Source of the DNA: Gemmatimonadota bacterium
Lineage (GTDB): Bacteria > Gemmatimonadota > Gemmatimonadetes > JACCXV01 > JAHWKZ01
Length of the DNA: 10,692 nt
Reading direction: 5' to 3'
Assembly: GCA_030641505.1 (NCBI GenBank)
Contig: DAOWHI010000187.1
Location: 1 to 10,692, forward strand
Shown here: one piece after another, positions 5,449 to 10,692 of the stretch
Position numbering within the stretch: the first letter of the stretch is position 1
Layout: every line of letters starts with the position of its first letter
Notes under the pieces: generated by a model
What the model was told of the DNA's origin: nothing
The model's database searches: none
The model's input: the letters and a program-made list of their open reading frames with translations, nothing else
Translations under genes and position numbers: made by a program

Positions 5449-8151
5449 ATGGGTCGCCCAACCCTCTACCTGATCGACGGTTACGCGCTCATTTATCGCT
5501 CGTACTTCGCATTCGCGCGGAACCCTCTTCGCACCTCAAGCGGCGAGGAGACGGGTGCGACCTTCGGGATGGCGAACTTCCTGGTCAAGCTGCTCGACGA
5601 ACGCCACCCTGACTACCTCGGTGTGATCCTCGACTCCCGTGAGCCGACCTTCCGCCATCAACAGTTTCCCGACTACAAGGCGACGCGCGAGAAAATGCCC
5701 GACGATCTTGTGACTCAGCTTCCGAGGGTCGACCAGCTCTTCAAGGCGTTTCGGGTTCCGGTTCTAGAGATCGCCCATCAGGAGGCGGACGACGTGATCG
5801 GCACGCTTGCGCGACAGGGAGCGGAGCGCGACCTCGACGTGTTCATCGTATCGGGTGACAAGGATTTCTATCAGCTCATCGACCACCACGTGAAGCTTCT
5901 GAACCCCGGTCGGGGCGGAGTCGCCGCAGTCGACGAAGAGGTTATCGATCTCACTAACGCGGCCGAGAAATTTGGGGTCGGACCCGACCAGGTGACCGAC
6001 ATCCTTGGGCTCATGGGGGATTCGTCCGACAACATCCCCGGGGTTCCGGGCGTGGGCATCAAGACCGCTCGCAAGCTCGTCACCGAGTGGGGAAGCGTGG
6101 AGAGCATATACGCCAATCTCGATCGGGCTGGAACACCGAAGCTACGAGAGCGGTTGACCGAGCACCGGGAGGCGGCGCTCATGTCGAAGAACCTGGTCAC
6201 GATCCGCACCGATATCGAGGTCGACCTGGATCTGGACGCTTTGCGGTTGGAGGAGCCCGATAGCGCCAAGGCGAGCGAGCTGTTTGCCGAGCTCGAGTTC
6301 CAGCCGTTGCTCCAACGGTTCGGGGGGCGCGACTCGCAGGTTCTGGCCGAGGCCCGTTACGAGATCGTCGATGCTCCAGCCGCACTGGACGATCTCGTTG
6401 CCGAGCTGTCGGCGGCGAAACAATGGACGGTCGATGTCGAAACCACCAGCCTCGATACGCTGACGGCGGAGATCGTGGGGTTGGCGTTTGGGGTCGCGCC
6501 GGGCCAAGCGCGTTACGTACCCGTCGGTCACACGGGTGATCGCGGCGTGTCGCTAGCTCAAGCCGTGGCGGCGCTCGGGCCGCTGCTGGAAGACCCGGCG
6601 CAGACCAAAATCGGACACAACGTCAAGTACGATACGCTGGTCTTGCACCGTCATGGGATCGGCCTGGACGGTGTTCGCGCCGACACAAAGCTCGCCGCCT
6701 ACCTTCTCGATCCCGCCCGTCGCTCCTACAGCCTCGATGTGTTGGCGCTCGAGCTGCTCGGTCACAAGATGACGACTTATGATGAATTGACCCGGCCCGA
6801 TGGGCGTAAGGATCCCCTTCCGCTCGCCGACGTCGACGTCGAGGCGGTGGCCGACTACGCGTGCGAAGATGCCGATGTGACGCTGCGGCTAGTCGAGCGC
6901 TTGCTGCCCGAGCTGGAGGAGAAGGGTCTAGAGGAGCTGTTCGTTACCGTTGAGCGTCCGCTTATTCGGGTTCTCGCCGACATCGAACGCCACGGAGTGG
7001 CGCTCGACACCGACTTTTTCGCGGCCATGAGCGAGCGCATGTCGGCGGAGCTCGAGTCGATCGAGCGCGAGTGCTACATCTTGGCCGGAGAAGAGTTCAA
7101 TCTGAACTCGCCACGCCAGCTCAGCTCGATACTGTTCGAAAAGCTCGAGCTGCCGGTAGTGAAGCGCACCAAGACCGGGTACTCGACCGATGCCGAGGTG
7201 TTGGAGACGCTGGCTGCCGATCACGACCTGCCGGGCCGGCTGATCGAGTATCGCGAGCTGGCCAAGCTCAAATCGACGTACGTCGATGCGTTGCCGGCCG
7301 CCATCCACCCCACGACCGGGCGGCTGCATACGAGTTGGAACCAAACCGTGACCTCGAGTGGTCGGCTCTCCTCCAGCGATCCGAACCTCCAGAACATCCC
7401 CGTGCGCACGCCGCTGGGGAGGGAGATCCGGCGCGGCTTTATCCCCTCGGAGGACGGTTGGATGCTGTTTGTCAGCGATTACTCGCAGATCGAGCTCCGC
7501 ATTCTGGCGCACTTGTCGCAGGACGAGAACCTGTTGGCGGCTTTTCGGAGCGGGCGTGACATCCACCGCGAGACGTCAGCGCGGGTGTTTGGTCTCGACA
7601 TCGAAGACGTGGACTCCGATCTCAGGAACCGGGCCAAAGAAGTCAACTTCGGTGTCGTCTACGGTATGGGGGCGTTTGGTCTCGCCCGACGGCTCGGGAT
7701 TCCGCGCGACGAAGCCAAAGCCTTCATCGACGGATACTTCGCTCGTTTCCCTGATGTCAAGCGGTTTCAGGAGGAAACGATCGCACGCGCCAGAGAGCAG
7801 GGGTTCGTTACTACTCTGTTTGGGCGGCGTCGATATTTGCCGGAGATTCAGAGCAAGAACTTCAACATCCGATCGTTTGCCGAGCGGGTCGCGATCAACA
7901 GCCCGATTCAGGGAACGGCGGCAGATGTGCTCAAGATCGCGATGATCCGGATTCATGAACGACTGAACCGCGAGGAGTTGCCGGCCCAGATGCTGCTGAC
8001 CGTCCACGACGAGCTGGTATTCGAGGTCGAACAAGACGCGAGCGACGCCTTGGAGTCGCTGGTTCGCGAGGAGATGGAAGGCGCAATCGATCTCGACGTG
8101 CCGGTCGTCGTCGAGACTGGCACCGGCCCGACCTGGTACGACGCCAAGTGA
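5449..8151 (+). CDS. polA: DNA polymerase I with 5' nuclease, 3'-5' proofreading and polymerase domains
   Basis: This 900-residue enzyme fills gaps in excision repair and removes RNA primers from Okazaki fragments. Three domains are visible. The 5' nuclease (about 1-290) has LIDGYALIYRSY, ADDVIGTLA, VSGDKDFYQL and GDSSDNIPGVPGVG. The 3'-5' exonuclease (about 310-500) keeps its metal ligands: DVETTSLD (Asp329, Glu331), GHNVKYD (Asp395) and YACEDADVT (Tyr470, Asp474), so proofreading should work. In the polymerase domain, motif A is DYSQIELRILA (Asp677), motif B is RNRAKEVNFGVVYGMG (Arg726, Lys730, Phe734) and motif C is VHDELVFEVE (Asp854, Glu855). The Phe at the E. coli Phe762 position predicts discrimination against dideoxynucleotides. 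The ATG at 5449 starts the conserved LYLIDGYALIYR; an in-frame GTG at 5395 would only add residues overlapping the upstream gene. The stop overlaps the coaE GTG (GTGA). Confidence 0.98.
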   Translation: MGRPTLYLIDGYALIYRSYFAFARNPLRTSSGEETGATFGMANFLVKLLDERHPDYLGVILDSREPTFRHQQFPDYKATREKMPDDLVTQLPRVDQLFKAFRVPVLEIAHQEADDVIGTLARQGAERDLDVFIVSGDKDFYQLIDHHVKLLNPGRGGVAAVDEEVIDLTNAAEKFGVGPDQVTDILGLMGDSSDNIPGVPGVGIKTARKLVTEWGSVESIYANLDRAGTPKLRERLTEHREAALMSKNLVTIRTDIEVDLDLDALRLEEPDSAKASELFAELEFQPLLQRFGGRDSQVLAEARYEIVDAPAALDDLVAELSAAKQWTVDVETTSLDTLTAEIVGLAFGVAPGQARYVPVGHTGDRGVSLAQAVAALGPLLEDPAQTKIGHNVKYDTLVLHRHGIGLDGVRADTKLAAYLLDPARRSYSLDVLALELLGHKMTTYDELTRPDGRKDPLPLADVDVEAVADYACEDADVTLRLVERLLPELEEKGLEELFVTVERPLIRVLADIERHGVALDTDFFAAMSERMSAELESIERECYILAGEEFNLNSPRQLSSILFEKLELPVVKRTKTGYSTDAEVLETLAADHDLPGRLIEYRELAKLKSTYVDALPAAIHPTTGRLHTSWNQTVTSSGRLSSSDPNLQNIPVRTPLGREIRRGFIPSEDGWMLFVSDYSQIELRILAHLSQDENLLAAFRSGRDIHRETSARVFGLDIEDVDSDLRNRAKEVNFGVVYGMGAFGLARRLGIPRDEAKAFIDGYFARFPDVKRFQEETIARAREQGFVTTLFGRRRYLPEIQSKNFNIRSFAERVAINSPIQGTAADVLKIAMIRIHERLNREELPAQMLLTVHDELVFEVEQDASDALESLVREEMEGAIDLDVPVVVETGTGPTWYDAK

Positions 8152-8768
8152 TCACCGTAGGGCTGACTGGGAACATCGCTGGCGGAAAGACGGTTGTAGC
8201 TGAACGTTGGCGAGACGCAGGCGTTGCCGTGATCGACGCCGACCGCCTGGGACACGCTGTTCTGACTGATGACGGCGAAGCGCAAGCGGCGTTGATCGAG
8301 GCCTTCGGAGCCGGGATCCTCGATGCGGACGGATCGATCGACCGGGTCGCGCTCGGCACGCGCGCTTTCCGCTCGCCCCACGACACGGCGCGGCTCAACG
8401 CCATCGTCCATCCACCCCTTCTCGAGCGGCTCGGGCGGGAGATCGAAGCGGCTCGACTCGAGGGTTATGACACGGTGGTTATTGACGCCGCGCTCATCTT
8501 CGAGTTTGGCATACCCGAGGACTTGGACCAGATCGTGCTGGTCACTGCTCCGCGCGAGCTGCGCGCCGAACGGCTCGCTCGGCAGCGGGATTTGAGCCCC
8601 GAGCGGATCGAAGAGTTGATGGCGGCGCAAATGCCGGACATCGAGAAGGTGGATCGCAGCGACTACGTGATCGTCAACGACGGGTCGATCGAGTTCCTGC
8701 GGGAAAAAGCAGATGCGGTGTTGGCTGACATCCAGGAGGAGGTTTCTCGGTGCGCCGGGTCGGACTGA
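8148..8768 (+). CDS. coaE: Dephospho-CoA kinase
   Basis: This enzyme phosphorylates the 3'-hydroxyl of dephospho-CoA with ATP, the last step of coenzyme A synthesis, in the cytoplasm. It has 206 residues, the usual size. The P-loop is GNIAGGKT (residues 8-15, with Lys14 and Thr15), a variant of the more common GGIGSGKS. Next come VIDADRLGHAVL (28-39, the DAD substrate motif), NAIVHPPLLERL (84-95), the lid region ERLARQRDLSPERIEELMAAQM (141-162) and the family-typical end DYVIVNDGSIEFL (172-184). The GTG start overlaps the polA stop by 4 nt without a clear Shine-Dalgarno, consistent with translational coupling. The 3' end overlaps gpmI by 19 nt. A polA-coaE neighbourhood is seen in several bacterial lineages. 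Confidence 0.96.
   Translation: MITVGLTGNIAGGKTVVAERWRDAGVAVIDADRLGHAVLTDDGEAQAALIEAFGAGILDADGSIDRVALGTRAFRSPHDTARLNAIVHPPLLERLGREIEAARLEGYDTVVIDAALIFEFGIPEDLDQIVLVTAPRELRAERLARQRDLSPERIEELMAAQMPDIEKVDRSDYVIVNDGSIEFLREKADAVLADIQEEVSRCAGSD
8734..8742 (+). promoter_or_regulatory. Strong Shine-Dalgarno of gpmI inside coaE
   Basis: AGGAGGAGG lies 7 nt before the GTG at 8750, inside the last codons of coaE. It settles the gpmI start as GTG 8750 and suggests high translation of this glycolytic enzyme from the shared message. Confidence 0.75.
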
Positions 8769-10303
8769 TCATCCTCGACGGGTGGGGGCTCCGCGACGCG
8801 CGAGACGGAAACGCCGTTGCACTCGCCCGAACGCCGGTATTCGATACGCTGTGGGAGAAGTATCCTCACACCGCGTTGACGGCGTCGGGCCGGGCAGTGG
8901 GGTTGGGCGAGGGTCAGATGGGGAACTCCGAGGTCGGGCACCTCAACCTCGGCGGCGGTCGTGTCATCCAGCAGGACATTCTGCGGATCGACGAAGCGAT
9001 CGAGTCGAACGCGTTTTTCGACCTTGAGCCGCTCGTCGAGGCGATCGAGCATGTAAACCGGACGGATGGCGTATTGCACCTGTTGGGGCTCGTTTCGGAT
9101 GGCGGCGTCCACAGCCACCAGCGACACCTGGTGGCGCTGCTCGAGTTGGCTCGCCGCAAGGAGCTCACTCGCGTCGCGGTCCACGCCTTTACCGACGGAC
9201 GCGACACCTCGCCAACATCGGGCTTGGGGTTTCTCGAAGCTCTTCGAGACGTCATGCGTGAGAAGGAAACTGGTGAACTCGCGACGATTGTCGGGCGTTA
9301 CTACGCCATGGATCGCGACCGTCGATGGGATCGCACCCGCATCGCCTACGAGGCACTCACCAGTGGTCAGTCGGGAAGCTCGACCCGTAACCCACTCGAG
9401 GCGCTCAGAAAAAGCTACGACAACGATGTGACGGACGAGTTCATCAAGCCGATCATCGTCAAGGACACCCCGCGGGTGCGAGCGGGTGACGCGATTCTGT
9501 TTTTCAACTTTCGGGCCGATCGTGCGCGCCAGCTCACGCGAGCTTTCACCAACTCAAATTTCGACGCCTTTGAGCGTTCGTCTATCGAACCGTTGTACTT
9601 CGGTACGATGACCGCGTACGACGAGACGTTTGATCTGCCGATGGCTTTTCCGAAACGTACGCTGGATCATGTCGCCGGCGAGGTGTGGGAAACCGAAGGC
9701 TGCTCGAACTTGCGGATCTCCGAAACCGAGAAGTACGCCCACGTGACGTATTTTTTCAACGGTGGTCGAGAAAAACCGTACGCAAGAGAGGATCGCGTCC
9801 TCGTCCCCTCGCCCAAGGTGGCGACCTACGATTTACAGCCCGAGATGTCGGCGCCGGAAGTTCGCGACCGTTTGCTGGACGCGATTCGATCGCAGCGGTT
9901 TGATGTTTTTGTCTGCAACTTCGCCAATCCGGATATGGTCGGACACACCGGGGATCTTGCGGCCGCGATCCGCGCCGTTGAGACGATCGACGGATGTTTG
10001 GGGAGGGTTGTCCACACGTTTCTTGACGTCGAGCCCGATGGCGCGCTGCTCATTCTGGCCGATCACGGCAACGCCGAGACGATGGTTCAGGAAGACGGCA
10101 CGCCCCACACCGCACACACCACCAACCTTGTGCCGTGCTTGCTCGTCTCAAAAGAGTTTCGCGGTCGATTGCGGGATGGCGGCGCGCTGTGTGATGGGAT
10201 GCCCACGCTACTGGCGTTGCAAGAGATCAGTCAGCCGACGGAGATGACTGGGCGTGATCTCCGTGAACAGCGCGCCAGTACTCGGCCATCCCGATCCGAT
10301 TGA
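8750..10303 (+). CDS. gpmI: 2,3-bisphosphoglycerate-independent phosphoglycerate mutase
   Basis: This enzyme interconverts 3- and 2-phosphoglycerate in glycolysis and gluconeogenesis, using two metal ions (usually Mn2+) and a phosphoserine intermediate. It has 517 residues, typical for GpmI. LILDGWG (Asp10, metal) is followed by GQMGNSEVGH with the catalytic Ser60. The substrate-binding part has SDGGVHSH (116-123), FTDGRDTSP (147-155), GRYYAMDRDRRWDR (182-195) and FNFRADRARQ (252-261). The phosphatase part carries the remaining metal ligands: NPDMVGHTG (Asp395, His399), LADHGNAE (Asp438, His439) and PHTAHT (His456). All key residues are present. The family core ends near EMTGRDLRE (498-506); the last eleven residues (QRASTRPSRSD) look like an unconserved tail. 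The gene end overlaps the opposing protease gene by 77 bp. It is probably the last gene of the polA run, and I see no clear terminator hairpin after it. Confidence 0.98.
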   Translation: MRRVGLIILDGWGLRDARDGNAVALARTPVFDTLWEKYPHTALTASGRAVGLGEGQMGNSEVGHLNLGGGRVIQQDILRIDEAIESNAFFDLEPLVEAIEHVNRTDGVLHLLGLVSDGGVHSHQRHLVALLELARRKELTRVAVHAFTDGRDTSPTSGLGFLEALRDVMREKETGELATIVGRYYAMDRDRRWDRTRIAYEALTSGQSGSSTRNPLEALRKSYDNDVTDEFIKPIIVKDTPRVRAGDAILFFNFRADRARQLTRAFTNSNFDAFERSSIEPLYFGTMTAYDETFDLPMAFPKRTLDHVAGEVWETEGCSNLRISETEKYAHVTYFFNGGREKPYAREDRVLVPSPKVATYDLQPEMSAPEVRDRLLDAIRSQRFDVFVCNFANPDMVGHTGDLAAAIRAVETIDGCLGRVVHTFLDVEPDGALLILADHGNAETMVQEDGTPHTAHTTNLVPCLLVSKEFRGRLRDGGALCDGMPTLLALQEISQPTEMTGRDLREQRASTRPSRSD

Positions 10304-10692
10304 GCACCGGCGGGTGGCTATAGAACCATCGAACGACCCATTCCGGTGGGGTGATCCACGACAGGTTGGTCTCGGCAAGCCGTCGCTCGGCAGCCACGAA
10401 CGTGTCCGGATCGCGGGTCAGCTCGAGCGAGATCCAGTCGGCCTCGGCTTCCATCCGGCGCGAAATCGTCGCCGATACGGGACTTGAGAGAAACAGCACC
10501 ACCGAGCCGCCGAGCCAGAGCAGCGGCAGCCCGGCCGGGTCGGCCGGCCCGCCCAGCGTGGGATCTCGTCGCGACCGCCATCCCGCCAACACCGTCAACG
10601 CCCAGACCCCGAGAACGATGCCCGGTAACGTCGCCATCAGACCGCGCGTCACATGGCGTTCTCGCTGGTGACCGATCTCGTGCGCGACGACC
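10227..10692 (-). CDS. M48 family (Ste24-like) membrane zinc metalloprotease, C-terminal part (5' partial)
   Basis: The frame is open to the right edge (first full codon ends at 10691), so the N-terminal part is missing. About 154 residues are visible. The zinc-binding HEXXH motif appears as VVAHEIGHQRERH, with HEIGH at 10682-10668, so the GTG at 10652 is not the true start. Two hydrophobic stretches follow (LPGIVLGVWALTVLAGW and GLPLLWLGGSVVLFLSS), as expected for membrane helices. SRRMEAEADW then supplies the third zinc ligand in an ExxxD motif. The end, YSHPPVLNRIGMAEYW, matches the conserved HP...RI region of the family. M48 proteases of this type cleave membrane or prenylated proteins; the bacterial substrate is unknown. 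The gene converges on gpmI, and their 3' ends overlap by 77 bp. Confidence 0.93.
   Translation of the reverse strand, partial: VVAHEIGHQRERHVTRGLMATLPGIVLGVWALTVLAGWRSRRDPTLGGPADPAGLPLLWLGGSVVLFLSSPVSATISRRMEAEADWISLELTRDPDTFVAAERRLAETNLSWITPPEWVVRWFYSHPPVLNRIGMAEYWRAVHGDHAQSSPSAD

Noticed and set aside
7648..7668. YGMG in polymerase motif B in place of the E. coli YGMS
   Set aside because: The catalytic Arg, Lys and Phe are intact and this position is not a catalytic residue; it does not suggest altered function.
6928..8630. Open frames antisense to or out of frame with polA and coaE (for example 6928-7566 and 7953-8630 on -, 7358-7945 on +)
   Set aside because: They overlap conserved polymerase and kinase motifs, show no domain signature of their own, and are best explained as GC-driven shadows.

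Overview
This is a GC-rich bacterial chromosome segment, roughly 60-65% G+C by eye. It is packed with ordinary cell-wall, core-metabolism and DNA-replication genes. I see no phage, transposon, CRISPR, tRNA or rRNA. A large TPR-containing soluble lytic transglycosylase points to a Gram-negative-type envelope. The NHL propeller with an apparent Ig-like tail is a style common in deep-branching groups such as Gemmatimonadota and relatives, but the phylum cannot be fixed from this window.

Layout on the + strand: (a) 1-1888, the 3' part of a soluble lytic murein transglycosylase whose start lies left of the window. Its end overlaps by 23 nt a probably secreted NHL beta-propeller protein (1866-3290). 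(b) 3297-3640, a compact stand-alone cold-shock gene with a recognisable sigma70-type promoter, strong ribosome binding site and hairpin terminator. (c) 3772-4800, an App1-type (DUF2183) HAD-fold phosphatase whose true start is unclear. A roughly 120-bp inverted-repeat element follows it at 4812-4930. (d) 4947-10303, a tight four-gene run: a GNAT acetyltransferase, DNA polymerase I (polA), dephospho-CoA kinase (coaE) and cofactor-independent phosphoglycerate mutase (gpmI). The junctions are a 4-nt gap, a 4-nt GTGA overlap and a 19-nt overlap, so co-transcription and translational coupling are likely. (e) On the - strand, entering from the right edge, is the C-terminal part of a membrane-embedded M48 (Ste24-like) zinc metalloprotease. 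Its 3' end overlaps the 3' end of gpmI by 77 bp in convergent orientation.

Together the genes cover peptidoglycan turnover, an RNA chaperone, a lipid-type phosphatase, DNA repair and Okazaki-fragment processing, coenzyme A synthesis, glycolysis and membrane proteolysis. I found no convincing new defence or mobile system. The points most worth a second look are the hairpin-forming repeat at 4812-4930, the App1 start problem, the transglycosylase/NHL secreted pair, and the overlapping convergent gene ends at 10227-10303.
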